Below are positions 22,978 through 35,142 of a stretch of DNA of 64,000 bases, in pieces. Each line of letters starts with the position of its first letter. Within the stretch, counting starts at the first letter, position 1. The DNA is taken from positions 52,517,000-52,580,999 of the forward strand of contig CM074185.1 of NCBI GenBank assembly GCA_037179385.1, in the 5' to 3' direction. Both the position numbers and the translations under genes were made by a program. This DNA comes from Holothuria scabra (lineage: Eukaryota > Echinodermata > Holothuroidea > Aspidochirotida > Holothuriidae). The notes under the pieces were generated by a model. The model was given only the letters and a program-made list of their open reading frames with translations. It was not told the origin of the DNA and searched no databases.

Positions 22978-23886
22978 ATCTGTATGGGTTAAAAAACAAC
23001 CTACATCAAATCTCACCAGAAATTCACGAAAAGGTCAGAACGAAACCTTTAATTAAACTCTGGGGGTTGCACAACATTATTTCATGCTCACATGTCTTTC
23101 TCTGGACTTGAGCAACAAATTTTCCAGAAATCATGACTGGAAAATTTGTAAACAAGCACACAAAGAACAGAGCTTAGTCTTACAGTAGTTTGCATGGATG
23201 CTGCTTTCAGTTTCTTCATGAAGAATTCTGAACAAGTAGTTTTGATTATTTTCAAAATGTTAAAATGGAGATTCCCCTTCAATTGACCCAGATCTAACAC
23301 TGACCAGCTATATCCTCCGTTTTCTCATGATAAAGGGAGGTAAGAGGTAAGAGAAACTTTATACAGTATTTCAATTGCGTAGTTCATACTCATATTTACT
23401 TTGAGGTCCAATGAATAGTACAGCATAGCAGAATTTCCTATTTCATGAATGGCTCTTGAGAGCCATGTGACAATACACTTCTCCTTTAATTGCTAAATGT
23501 ATGCAGTCACTGCCAAAATTACCCTGACTCTGCCATATTTTTGTCCTGAAATATCATGAAAGATACTTGGAAGACAAATAGGAGGGAAAGTTGAGATTCA
23601 GCTGTTATTTTGAAATATGTAAGTCCGAAAGCCTGTAGCCAATGCTTTTGCCCTTAACAAATATTTATAAAAGACATGATTAACTGATGACATTCCTAAG
23701 ATGTACAGAGTTTACAACATTTAGAAGTAGTCTGAATTCACATCATTTTGATCCAAACATTTGGTCCAACTCTCTACTTTTTCTTCCCACTGATAAGCAC
23801 TTCCCTTCAACCTATGCATTTACATCATAGGCTTATGTTTACAGTAGTCATCATAGGCTTATGTATAGCAAAGAATTAACATTTAC

Positions 23887-24140
23887 CTAAATTCTCTACA
23901 TGGATCATAATAGTATGTCACATTAGATTGTTCCTCTCTGGTCTGGAAGTAAGGTGGCGTTTTATCCTTTACCATATTTTCTAAATTATACATCCTGCCA
24001 TCGTCCAGGACACACACACAATGAGAGTCAGTTCCAGATTTTGGTACACATTTTGGTCTACTTTCAGGTGTGGTAACTAAGCCTTCCAAGACAAGCACAG
24101 CTGATGAAAATGTCCATACCACTAGCAAAAAAGTACCCAT
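23887..24140 (-). CDS. MRH-domain protein, exon 1 with signal peptide
   Basis: The ATG at 24140 opens a secretory signal: MGTFLLVVWTFSSAVLVLEG, a hydrophobic core with small residues near the likely cleavage site. The mature part reads KCVPKSGTDSHCVCVLDDGR, then MYNLENMVKD, then VTYYYDPCREF. The C-x-C, D/N-G, Y-x-L and YYY-x-x-C pattern is the N-terminal half of a mannose-6-phosphate-receptor-homology domain, as in M6P receptors and related lysosomal-sorting or ER-quality-control lectins. The exon ends at AG|GTAAAT (last base 23887) in phase 2 and joins exon 2 (22662) across a 1.22-kb intron, giving CREFS-LDKDTC. Expected location is the secretory pathway. Whether it binds mannose-6-phosphate cannot be judged without the missing C-terminal half. 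No orthologue name is assigned. Confidence 0.75.
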
Positions 24141-24590
24141 ACTTCAATCTTAAGTGAAAATGTTCATCTATATACAAGAAAAATTTACTGAAGATTATTC
24201 CTTTTACACAAAAGATTGTCTTGCTAGTTTTCACCACTCTGCTAAATTCCAAATCAGTGATTTTTGCTTCATGTTCAGCCAAGCTGGCTATGTGGTGGAG
24301 TTCAAGCGTGAACTTTCTACTAAGAACTCACTACATCCTGCCATGTTCCCACTTCCAGCTGGATTATGTAAAATTCTCCATGCATGTAAAGTATAGTTTG
24401 TAACAGTGTCAGTTTTGCAAATGTCACACTTATTGCTCTCTTTACAACAGCATCACAGGAGGAGGCACATCTGTTAGACTGGAGAAAAAAAACATCAAAA
24501 CTTTGAACTTAAACATTTTATGATACTAAAGTGGTAAATTATCCTAAATACAGAACAGTGGTCTCTACAAATGAAACAACAAGTACTTTT
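24141..24590. other. upstream region of the MRH gene
   Basis: AT-rich sequence upstream of the proposed start, expected to hold the 5' UTR and promoter. I see no clear TATA box or initiator, and the overlapping ORFs lack domain signatures. Confidence 0.4.
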
Positions 24591-24850
24591 AACAGGGTTC
24601 CCCTGCACCTTAAGAAAAATTTCATGACCTACGCATGACTATTTCATGAACAAGTTATATGTGAGATTTCATAATCTCTAATGGCATGGAGATGGTGACA
24701 AATAAATGAGTAGGCCTAAACCTATTGGCTTGCAGTAAAGAAGTAAAGACTGATCTTGACTAAATTTCATGATTTTTCCATGACTTCTGTCATTTATATA
24801 ATATTCCATGACTTTTCCAGGCCTGCTGGTACAAATTAAATTTAAAATTT
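24591..24850. mobile_element. degraded TIR transposon remnant, CATGACTTTTCC type
   Basis: CAGGGTTCCCCTGCACC near the left and recurrent CATGACTTTTCCA / TTTCATGA words are typical of a widely dispersed hAT-like element. CAGGGTTCATACAAG recurs at about 24933 in direct, not inverted, orientation, so the right end is uncertain. Confidence 0.4.
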
Positions 24851-25148
24851 CATGAGACTTTTCCATGAAACCTTTTTTTAACTGCTATTGCAGTTAAGTG
24901 AACAATTTTGAGAACAATGTAGTGTAATACCCAGGGTTCATACAAGAGAATTCTGAGTGATGACTGTACATAGTGTTTTGTCAGTCTAGTGTGCAAAGGC
25001 AGTGAAGGTCATCATTACCATCCCAAACAACCCTTGTAGCTACAACACCCAGTAGCAGAGGCCTTTTAGAAAGGTTTGCTTTCAATATTAGCTATGGTTT
25101 GGAACTGATGAAGGTTTTTGTTTTGTTTTATAACCAGATGAAATTTAA

Positions 25149-25401
25149 AGGTCATGAGCAGTCTCCCAAACTTACTTTGAAGCAACAGCTAAATGTCACA
25201 ATTCTCATCTCATTTCTGTGCAAAGAATCTTTCATAATATTTTATTACTTCAATATAACATATGAAAGGTAAACCAAGCAGTAATTACAAGTAAATTTCA
25301 CATTTGAGGAGTAAAATTGTTGTCACATGACCCTCAAAGGCCAATCATGAAACTGGGCAGTCTACTACACTGCTTCAAGTTGGGGTGACTGCTCCTGCCC
25401 T
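25149..25401. mobile_element. TTAA-flanked MITE, family 3, copy 1
   Basis: TTAA flanks both ends (25145-25148, 25402-25405). The left terminus AGGTCATGAGCAGTCTCCCA is inverted at the right, GGGGTGACTGCTCCTGCCCT. The copy at 47757 matches its reverse complement. The CAGTCACCCCAACT end resembles family 1 CTCACCCCAAACT, so the two families may be related. Confidence 0.75.
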
Positions 25402-25734
25402 TTAAGTTTGATTTTTATACAGATGATATTTGAGCCCACATAGTTGCCCACACAAATTCACCCCCCCCCCCACAAAGTCTCCCCTGACAATTCCACCCTC
25501 ACTGTCATACCAGCCCTGTCACAGTGACTTCAATCAATCCTTTAATGAATGAAAAAAGAACGGAGTGATAGCCCTCATACTCCGACACCTGTTCCATACC
25601 TATGTTCCTACAACCTCTATTTTCATCAACGTTTGGGTTGTCAAAACATAAGGATGCTGGAACAAAGCCTGTATTGGAACGTAATGGATTTGTTGGAATA
25701 TAGGGGTGTCGGAATATCTACGGCTGTAACCAAC

Positions 25735-26106
25735 TGAATTAAGCTTCACTCCATAGGCTGAAGTCAATAAACCCAGGCCGTAATCAACTCTTTCTCAGAA
25801 ATACTGTTGAATATTTCACTGTCCAAGTGAAGAAAGGCCTGCATTTATTTAATAGTACTAACCGAATGCTAATGCTTCAATGCGGTCAAAACTGTATGTA
25901 TACCAGGTGTGGATCCAAGGGGGGCTTTTACAGCCTCAGCCCCCCTTTTTCACCACATCAACATAGTAAAACAAATGGAAAATTAGCACTACAGTGCAAC
26001 TCTCACAGGCTGCTTTCTCTTCAGTCAGCCCCTCCCCTTTTGGATGCATGGATTTGTGCCTGTATATGGCACAGTGTGGGGAATGCAGTTACTTCAGCCT
26101 ATGGAG
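25735..26106 (+). repeat. 372-bp tandem duplication, unit 1
   Basis: TGAATTAAGCTTCACTCC starts both units (25735, 26107). The two match closely to 26093/26464. Each unit contains CCAAGGGGGGCTTTTACAGC and a downstream AGCCCCCC that can pair with it. Unit 1 ends with 13 extra bases (26094-26106) that are absent from the end of unit 2. Confidence 0.85.
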
Positions 26107-26136
26107 TGAATTAAGCTTCACTCCATAGGCTGAAGT
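26091..26136. repeat. perfect 20-bp inverted repeat at the duplication joint
   Basis: ACTTCAGCCTATGGAGTGAA (26091-26110) is the exact reverse complement of 26117-26136, with a 6-base loop TTAAGC. The left arm uses the 13 extra bases present only at the joint. Confidence 0.95.
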
Positions 26137-26464
26137 CAATGAACCCAGGCCGTAATCAACTCTTTCTCAGAAACACTGTTGAATATTTCACTGTCCCAGT
26201 GAAGAGAGGCCTGCAGTTATTTAATAGTACTAACCAAATGCTAATGCTTCATTGCGGTCAAAACTGTATGTATACCAGGCGTGGATCCAAGGGGGGCTTT
26301 TACAGCCTCAGCCCCCCTTTTCACCACATCAACATAGTAAAACAAATGGAAAATTAGCACTACAGTGCAACTCTCACAGGCTGCTTTCTCTTCAGTCAGC
26401 CCCTCCCCTTTTGGATGTATGGATTTGCGCCTGTATACGGCACAGTGTGGGGAATGCAGTTACT
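26107..26464 (+). repeat. 372-bp tandem duplication, unit 2
   Basis: Second copy with a few point differences (for example TGTATACGG for TGTATATGG). Homology stops at GCAGTTACT (26464), after which unrelated sequence begins. Confidence 0.85.
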
Positions 26465-26466
26465 CG

Positions 26467-26590
26467 AGTCGCCCCCTACATACCCTTGACAAAGTCACCT
26501 GCTTGGCCAACGGCGCCCGTAACAAAGTTGTCCCTAACAAAATTGCCTCAGTCCTGATAAAGTCAACGGTCCCTAAAGAAAAATGTTAAA
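26467..26590. repeat. degenerate short-word repeat (AAAGTTGTCCCTAACAAA type)
   Basis: Variants of (A)CAAAGT(C/T)(A/G)CC recur at about 13-17-base spacing: GACAAAGTCACC, AACAAAGTTGTCC, AACAAAATTGCC, GATAAAGTCAACGG. The reverse-complement theme (GACTTTGTNA, GGNGACTTTG) reappears at 27166-27365 and 31680-31880. Confidence 0.55.
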
Positions 26591-27165
26591 AAATGTGCTA
26601 TCAAACATACTGTAGGTAGTATATAAACCTATATGGGTTCCTTAAATGGGTAAGATCCCCAAAGGATGGGGGTTGTAGAATATTGACCCCGCCTGTCATA
26701 CTAGAGGTGACTAAACAGTGGATTTATACCGCATTTGACCTATATGACACTATATATTTATAACACATTCATGTTGGTGTGTCATTAAATCTTATCACTA
26801 TCCCTTATGGCTAAGCTCATACTGTACCTTGGTGGGCATTTAACCAGATTGATAAAGAGCCCATATGGGTAGCCCACATGCACAAGGGATATTAAAGAAT
26901 TGAAGTTGACCCATATTCTCACACACACTATCAGTTGTTTGAATGAGTCTTAGAACTAGTTTCTCATGCCTCATTTGGATTAACCTAAGGCCAGACTGCC
27001 CATGGGTCTCAGTCATATCTCATAACAGGGTGCAAAACTGTTTGGACCCTTAGGGGTTATGAAATGGGTCCAGTAAAATTCCCTTATGAGAATGTTACCA
27101 GTAAAATAGTTTTTTTTTTAAGGAGGGGGGGGGGGATGAGTCTTTGGGAGGCTAACAGTATAATC

Positions 27166-27365
27166 TTGTCAAATGTGGCAGACTTAGCCTCTGGGAAACT
27201 TGGCTTGTCAGACAGAGGATTTTTTCAAGGTCAGACTTTGTTAGGAGGCGAGTTTTGCAGGAGTGACTTTGTAACTAGGTGTCTCAATTTGTTACTAGGG
27301 AGACTGTGTAGAGGAGACTTTAATTGTGGGAAACTTTGCTGGGGTGCCTTGTCAGTAAAAGCATG
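27166..27365 (+). repeat. degenerate short-word repeat (GGAGACTTTGTTACTAGG type)
   Basis: About ten variants of G(A/T)CTTTGTNACTAGG / AACTTTGCTGG / GTGACTTTGTAACTAGG occur end to end. The ORF reading through it is repeat-derived. The same block is duplicated at 31680-31880. Confidence 0.6.
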
Positions 27366-27586
27366 AACTTGAGGTAGTCCCATTTATTGTAGGCCTACCA
27401 TGAAATCAGCACAGGCGTCAAACTTTACATACTGTACTTGCAATCTGTTGCTGCATAATTGAAACTAAAAGCAGCACATGATCTAATCTTGGCATTTCTA
27501 TTGTCTTCAATTTAGGTTGCATACAATGTATACATTTCAGTCAGAAAATCAAGAAATTTAGCTGGTTGGACCAAAAGTTTGTCAGT

Positions 27587-28035
27587 TGTCACTCAGTGCA
27601 CATACTTCTTTACGAATCAGTGAAATTCATGCCGCGGGTGAATCAGTGGCATCACCAGACTTTCAATTCTAGGGGGACACTAGGGAGGGGGCACAACAAT
27701 TTGCAGGGGGGCACTGGTGGACTCTACTAATGGCGCCGTAGGCACCACCGAGCATGAAGCATGAGGCTCAACCAGTGGGGTCCAGGGGGAAAGCCCCGGT
27801 GGGGGTCCAGGTGTGTCACTCAGTGCACATACTACTATACGAATCAGTGAAGTTCGTGCCGTGGGTGAATCAGTGGCATCACCAGTCTTTCAATTCTAGG
27901 GGGACACTAGGGAGGGGGCACTGGTGGACTCTACTAATGGTGCCGTAGGCACCACCGAGCGTGAAGCATGAGGCTCAACCGGTGGGGTCCAGGGGCAAAG
28001 CCCTGGTGGGGGTCCAGAGGGTGAAGCCCCCAGAA
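27587..28035 (+). repeat. 227-bp direct repeat with GGGTCCAGGGGCAAAGCCC words
   Basis: TGTCACTCAGTGCACATACT is at 27587 and 27814, each followed by ACGAATCAGTGAA, TCAGTGGCATCACCAG and TTCTAGGGGGACACTAGG. Self-complementary GGGGCAAAGCCCC-like words follow each. It resembles transposon terminal regions. The same arrangement recurs at 32101-32550 in the second 4.5-kb unit. Confidence 0.7.
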
Positions 28036-29713
28036 GCTCCTGGGTTTTGGTGTTTGTGAGGTACTTCTGTCACTAACAAAGGATGCTTCTAGTGACTTAA
28101 CAATGGCAGAAAAATTACGTCCAAGAGTCCCAGGTAGCTTCCAGTAAGACTTTTGGTAAAAAAGCCAGTGATTCAACTTCCAAGAGTGGATCCAACTGAC
28201 ACTTTGAAAATGGTGTCGATGAACTATAGAGAAAAGCTGATTGGCAGTTCAATATGAATCTCGGTGGGGTCCAGGGGTCAAAGCCCCCCAAAGCTCCTGG
28301 GTTTTAAGAGGTTCGTGAGGTATTAAGGTCACAATTTAAGGGTAATTCTATTATTCTTACACTGGTCTAAAAATTTCTTCCATGGCAACTTTAAGTAAAA
28401 TTTTACTGGTTACAAAACCAGTGAAACTACTACCAAGCATGGGGAGCTAAACTAGAAAGAGAAAGAGAAAGCAGTTAATGTGCAGTTACATGTGATTCTC
28501 GAGAAAATCTGTAGGCATTATCCTTCTTGAACAGTTACCTGAGCTGTGTGCCACCTTCAATTGGTCTAGTTGGAAGTGTGCAGAAAATGTTGAAAAAATG
28601 AAACCCCTGAGACAGCCGGAAATGGTATTTTCCAGGTGTTTTGGGGATATTTTCAGTTAGAAAGTATGGACATATAGGCCTAACTGCCGTATCTTGTCAA
28701 AAGAAGAATTGAATCGTAAAAAATTTAATATTCACACTCTAACTACAGAAGGCATACTTGGTACTAATTGGATTTCCATACCAAGAAGTGGCATAATATG
28801 CATGCACATGCATGTAACACAATCAACCCTAACCCAGTTTTACACTAGCCTGCGTATGTAACCCTAGATAGGGCCTAGGCCCAGTCCTATTTACTATGCT
28901 TAACTGTAACCTCAATACTATGCATACATAGCACTAACCCTATAACTGTGGGTACAGAAATATGGAGGCACACAATTTTCTGGGGCCAGGGCATATTCCC
29001 CCTCCCCTTTGGAGACCCCACTGGCATGAAGTTTTTGGCCACCTGCAAGTCATTCAGTTCCTTCAAATTCAATTTGTCAAGATGCAGTTAGGCCTAGGCC
29101 TATGTGCATGCCGTACATCCAGGTACGTAGATCTGTGGTCACCATACACATCCTTGGCTAGGCCTAGCCTAAGCCTTAGTTACATTAGTCCTAGAAAAGG
29201 ACTAAGTAATAAAGTATGGTCGATCGTGTAATTGCTCCCTATACATACACAGTGTATAATGAGTATAGCGAACGCGTAATTGCTCCCTCTACATACAGTG
29301 TATAGTGAGTATAGCGAACGACCACAGTCCATTACTGAGGCTAGTAGTAGGGTTACACGGGCTAGCCTAAACTTAGACACGGCCTAACGTTGGACCTTGA
29401 CTAATATTGTAGGACTGGGAGTGGGACTAACGTAGGCCTAGTCCTTTACTATGAGAATGGTTTAGAAGAAACTAGGATATCCGAATCAGACACAAAAATA
29501 AATGAATAGAAAAGTTAGTACCCCGAAAAGGCCAAACCAGCAATCCTAAGACAGGATTCAGCTGTAGAAACGTTAGTCTCGTCTGTACGCGCGCAGTACA
29601 CTACTTGCATCAAACACTCGTACTCGACTCATATCCGGTATCCATGCAGCGCTTGAGCTGAGATCGAGACTAGATGGACGTCGGCCTTACGTTAAGTTAT
29701 ACTCTAATTTTAA

Positions 29714-29990
29714 AGGCAGGCATTCGTCACCCCAAACTACAGTTTCAGTATACATATATCAAAACTCTCAATTGGTACAGCTCTTTGATTGGCATCACAT
29801 TCAAACAATGCATAGCTAAATTACACAGCATGGGCACTGAGAGTGTCTTGATTACACATTATGGACTTGTATGGCCACTGGGACGAGTCATGAAGCAATA
29901 AACTAGGATTGTGTCTGGATAAAGATGAGTTTTAGATAAATGTGGGCGGGGCTAGAAGTAATTGGAGAATTGGAACTGTTTGGGATGATG
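29714..29990 (+). mobile_element. TTAA MITE, family 1, copy in duplication unit 1
   Basis: Begins AGGCAGGCATTCGTCACCCC after TTAA (29710-29713), contains ACTCTCAATTGGTACAGCTC and GGATTGTGTCTGGATAAAGA, and ends GGAACTGTTTGGGATGATGA. The right TTAA is not preserved. Confidence 0.75.
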
Positions 29991-30055
29991 AAAATATGAG
30001 CTGCGCGCAAGGTCTTGTTTCAAGACTGGTTTGTTTGCGTCCACCAACACATTAA

Positions 30056-30605
30056 AAGAATGGTTTAAGGGCACAACAGGATTTGGTATGTTGGAGAGGT
30101 GCTTATTCTGAGCATTTTGGTGAAATTTGCATTGAAATCCGATGTGTGATTCTCAAGATATGAACACGTAAAGTTTTCACATTTTCAAGAAAAAGTGAAC
30201 TTGAAGCAAGCACATATGACATCACATCCCCACATTAATGGACATTCTTTTGTTTTTCTTTAAACTTTATACTGGATTTTCTTCTTTAAAATCCCATATT
30301 ATCAAAATGTGATTGCATAAGTGGCATGAGAATTTGCATCCCCCAAAGGGAGGTCATACTCCTATAAACTTAAAGGTCAACACAACAGTCTGATAAAACA
30401 AAGTGAAACAAAGCATTCCTTGTCAATGTGAGGAAGTGATAAAAGCTCTGCTGCCCTCTAACTCACTTTTGAACACAAATCTACTCACTTCATTTACTGA
30501 TATCTCAAGAAACACATGTCCGATTTGAATGGAACTTTCACCACACTTTGTAGATTTTGTTCCTCTTTCACATATGAAAATTAATTTTTTGCTTAAACTT
30601 CCCAT
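30056..30605. mobile_element. TTAA MITE, family 2, copy A
   Basis: TTAA lies on both sides (30052-30055, 30606-30609). Left end AAGAATGGTTTAAGG, right end GCTTAAACTTCCCAT, an imperfect inverted pair. It is 550 bp with no coding content. Copies are at 34575-35124, 40449-41017 and 50968-52132. Confidence 0.8.
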
Positions 30606-30623
30606 TTAACATAGTAACATAAC

Positions 30624-31342
30624 CATGGGCGTCTGGAAGGGGTGCAAGGGGGCACTTGTAAAACTTGTGAAAAAATTAATTAAAAATTGAAATAAAAAAT
30701 TAAAAATAGATCATCAATTAAAATATCTTCACGCACAGCGTCAGTTTTTGCTCGTGAAATATGCGGACATTGGACCAGGTATAGCAAAAGAGAAGATGGT
30801 ATGCTGAATAGTGAAATCGTAATTTGGGGACCATCATTCGTGATATGAAATTTGTAATTGTAAAAACTTTGCCAAAATTGTACTAGTTGTCAGGTATGCA
30901 GTGTGCATATGGCATTCGACTATTGATGAATGCGTTGGTCTTTGTTTGATCCCGTGGTGATCTCAAGTGGCGACGCGCGGATGTAACTGGGATATACAAG
31001 GTGAATATGGGGGGGGGGGGGGTATGATTCATAATTGGGTAACGGATATAAGCCTATATAGGCTGTTTGACAGTTGTAAGTTTTATCGTGCATAGGCGTG
31101 CGAGGCCGTTACCGAGAGGCAGATTTCCCTTCAACAATTTTTTACATTGAAAATTCTAAAAATCTAAAAATTACAGACATGAAATTCCTGTTCCAGGGCT
31201 GGGTACATGCAGCTTATAACACTCGCTAAGTGTCGTTTCCGGCCATCTGGAGCTATGGTGGCGCTCCGCTTAGATAGTGCACACAATTCAATCATCTATG
31301 AATGACCTTTCCTCCCTGGAAAAATTTCTGCCGACGCCCATT
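30624..31342. mobile_element. hAT-like transposon, family CATGGGCGTC, copy 2
   Basis: Starts CATGGGCGTCTGG and ends GACGCCCATT, with a perfect 8-bp TSD AACATAAC (30616-30623, 31343-31350). The target is the (TAACA)n tail of a non-LTR retroelement. Internal sequence matches 5036-5802, with the G/C-rich subterminal part reduced. Confidence 0.85.
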
Positions 31343-31470
31343 AACATAACATAACAAGTAAAAGGGCAAAGGAGGGCAAAAACCCCATAAGATGCCCTAT
31401 AGAACAGACCTAAACCAACACCTCATCCAAACAAAAACTAAACAAACCCAATACAATCAGATCCTGCCAC
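31343..31470 (-). pseudogene. non-LTR retroelement 3' UTR fragment cut by the duplication
   Basis: Matches 35860-35986, the 3' end of RT copy B. Here the retroelement stops at ATCCTGCCAC, exactly where the second duplication unit begins, so the fragment was created by the duplication rather than by 5' truncation. Confidence 0.8.
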
Positions 31471-32512
31471 CAACTAGTTTCTCATGCCTCCTTAGGATTA
31501 ACCTAAGGCCAGACTGCCCATGGGTCTCAGTCATATCTCATAACAGGGTGCAAAACTGTTTGGACCCTTAGGGGTTATGAAATGGGTCCAGTAAAATTCC
31601 CTTATGAGAATGTTACCAGTAAATAGTTTTTTTTAAGGAGGGGGGGGGGATGAGTCTTTGGGAGGCTAACAGTATAATCTTGTCAAATGCGGCAGACTTA
31701 GCCTCTGGGAAACTTGGCTTGTCAGACAGAGGATTTTTTCAAGGTCAGACTTTGTTAGGAGGCGAGTTTTGCAGGAGTGACTTTGTAACTAGGTGTCTCA
31801 ATTTGTTACTAGGGAGACTGTGTAGAGGAGACTTTAATTGTGGGAAACTTTGCTGGGGTGCCTTGTCAGTAAAAGCATGAACTTGAGGTAGTCCCATTTA
31901 TTGTAGGCCTACCATGAAATCAGCACAGGCGTCAAACTTTATATACTGTACTTGCAATCTGTTGCTGCATAATTGAAACTAAAAGCAGCACATGATCTAA
32001 TCTTGGCATTTCTATTGTCTTCAATTTAGGTTGCATACAATGTATACATTTCAGTCAGAAAATCAAGAAATTTAGCTGGTTGGACCAAAAGTTTGTCAGT
32101 TGTCACTCAGTGCACATACTTCTTTACGAATCAGTGAAGTTCATGCCACGGGTGAACCAGTGGCATCACCAGACTTTCAATTCTAGGGGGACACTAGGGA
32201 GGGGGCACAACAATTTGCAGGGGGGCACTGGTGGACACTACTAATGGCGCCGTAGGCACCACTGAGCGTGAAGCATGAGGCTCAACCAGTGGGGTCCAGG
32301 GGGAAAGCCCCGGTGGGGGTCCAGGTGTGTCACTCAGTGCACATACTACTATACGAATCAGTGAAGTTCGTGCCGTGGGTGAATCAGTGGCATCACCAGT
32401 CTTTCAATTCTAGGGGGACACTAGGGAGGGGGCACTGGTGGACTCTACTAATGGTGCCGTAGGCACCACCGAGCATGAAGCATGAGGCTCAACCGGTGGT
32501 GTCCAGGGGCAA

Positions 32513-32547
<35 letters not shown>

Positions 32548-34574
32548 AAGCTCCTGGGTTTGGGGTTTGTGAGCGCAGTACTTCTGTCACTAATAAAGGA
32601 TGCTTCTAGTGACTTAACAATGGCCGAAAAATTACGTCCAAGAGTCCCAGGTAGCTTCCAGTAAGACTTTTGGTAAAAAGGCCAGTGATTCAACTTCCAA
32701 GAGTGGATCCAATTGACACTTTGAAAATGGTGTCGATGAACTATAGAGAAAAGCTGATTGGCAGTTCAATATGAATCTCGGTGGGGTCCAGGGGTCAAAG
32801 CCCCCCGAAGCTCCTGGGTTTTAAGAGGTTCGTGAGGTATTAAGGTCACAATTTAAGGGTAATTCTATTATTCTTACACTGGTCTAAAAATTACTTCCAT
32901 GGCAACTTTAAGTAAAATTTTACTGGTTACAAAACCAGTGAAACTACTACCAAGCAAGGGGAGCTAAACTAGAAAGAGAAAGAGAAAGCAGTTAATGTGC
33001 AGTTACATGTGATTCTCGAGAAAATCTGTAGGCATTATCCTTCTTGAACAGTTACCTGAGCTGTACGTGTGCCACCTTCAATTGGTCTAGTTGGAAGTGT
33101 GCAGAAAATGTTGAAAAAATGAAACCCCTGAGGCAGCCGGAAATGGTATTTTCCAGGTGTTTTGGAGATATTTTCAGTTGGAAAGTATGGACATATAGGC
33201 CTAACTGCCGTATCTTGTCAAAAGAAGAATTGAATCGTAAAAAATTTAATATTCACACTCTAACTACAGAAGGCATACTTGGTACTAATTGGATTTCCAT
33301 ACCAAGAAGTGGCATAATATGCATGCACATGCATGTAACACAATCAACCCTAACCCAGTTTTACACTAGCCTGTGTACGTAACCCTAGATAGGGCCTAGG
33401 CCCAGTCCTATTTACTATGCTTAACTGTAACCTCAATACTATGCATACATAACACTAACCCTATAACTGTGGGTACAGAAATATGGAGGCACACAATTTT
33501 CTGGGGCCAGGGCACATTCCCCCCCCCCCCCCCCCTCCCCTTTGGAGACCCCACTGGCATGAAGTTTTTGGCCACCTGCAAGACATCCAGTTCCTTCAAT
33601 TTGTCAAGATGCAGTTAGGCCTAGGCCTATGTGCATGCCGTACATCCAGGTACGTAGATCAGTGGTCACCATACACATCCTTTGCTAGGCCTAGCCTAAG
33701 CCTTAGTTACATTAGTCCTAGAAAAGGACTAAGTATGGTCGATCGTGTAATTGCTCCCTATACATACACAGTGTATAATGAGTATAGCGAACGCGTAATT
33801 GCTCCCTATACATACAGTGTATAGTGAGTATAGCGAACGACCACAGTCCATTACTGAGGCTAGTAGTAGTAGGGTTACACGGGTTAGCCTAAACTTAGAC
33901 ACGGCCTAACGTTGGACCTTGACTAATATTGTAGGACCTTGACTAATATCTAGTGGGTCCTAGGCCTAGTCCTTTACTATGAGAATGGTTTAGAAGAAAC
34001 TAGGATATCCGAATCAGACACAAAAATAAATGAATAGAAAAGTTAGTACCCCGAAAAGGCCAAACCAGCAATCCTAAGACAGGATGCAGCTGTAGAAACG
34101 TTAGTCTCGTCTGTACGCGCGCAGTACACTACTTGCATCAAACACTCGTACTCGACTCATATCCGGTATCCATGCAGCGCTTGAGATCGAGACTAGATGG
34201 ACGTCACCTAAAGTTATACTCTAATTTTAAAGGCAGGCATTCGTCACCCCAAACTACAGTTTCAGTATACATATATCAAAACTCTCAATTGGTACAGCTC
34301 TTTGATTGGCATCACATTCAAACAATGCATCATAGCCAAATTACACAGCATGGGCACTGAGAGTGTCTTGATTGCACATTATGGACTTGTATGGCCACTG
34401 GGGACGAGTCATGAAGCAATAAACTAGGATTGTGTCTGGATAAAGATGAGTTTTAGATAAATGTGGGCGGGGCTAGAAGTAATTGGAGAATTGGAACTGT
34501 TTGGGATGATGAAAATATGAGCTGCGCAAGGTCTTGTTTCAAGACTGGTTTGTTTGCGTCCACCCACACATTAA

Positions 34575-35124
34575 AAGAATGGTTTAAGGGCACAACGGGA
34601 TTTGGTATGTTGGAGAGGTGCTTATTCTGAGCATTTTGGTGAAATTTGCATTGAAATCCGATGTGTGATTCTCAAGATATGAACACGTAAAGTTTTCACA
34701 TTTTCAAGAAAAAGTGAACTTGAAGCAAGCACATATGACATCACATCCCCACATTAATGGACATTCTTTTGTTTTTCTTTAAACTTTATACTGGATTTTC
34801 TTCTTTAAAATCCCATATTATCAAAATGTGATTGCATAAGTGGCATGAGAATTTGCATCCCCCAAAGGGAGGTCATACTCCTATAAACTTAAAGGTCAAC
34901 ACAACAGTCTGATAAAACAAAGTGAAACAAAGCATTCCTTGTCAATGTGAGGAAGTGATAAAAGCTCTGCTGCCCTCTAACTCACTTTTGAACACAAATC
35001 TACTCACTTCATTTACTGATATCTCAAGAAACACATGTCCGATTTGAATGGAACTTTCACCACACTTTGTAGATTTTGTTCCTCTTTCACATATGAAAAT
35101 TAATTTTTTGCTTAAACTTCCCAT
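34575..35124. mobile_element. TTAA MITE, family 2, copy B
   Basis: Duplicate of 30056-30605 carried in the second 4.5-kb unit; TTAA at 34571-34574 and 35125-35128. Confidence 0.8.
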
Positions 35125-35142
35125 TTAACATAGTAACATAAC

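Larger units (their letters stand above)
26954..31471 (+). repeat. 4.5-kb tandem duplication, unit 1
   Basis: AACTAGTTTCTCATGCCT begins both units (26954 and 31472), and homology runs to ATCCTGCCAC (31470 and 35986), a period of 4518 bp. Most differences are single bases, homopolymer lengths and small indels. Contents in order: short-word repeats (27166-27365), GC-rich transposon-like repeats (27587-28035, 28260-28320), no recognised gene from 28320 to 29709, TTAA MITE family 1 (29714-29990), TTAA MITE family 2 (30056-30605), hAT-like element (30624-31342) and a retroelement 3' tail (31343-31470). Confidence 0.93.
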
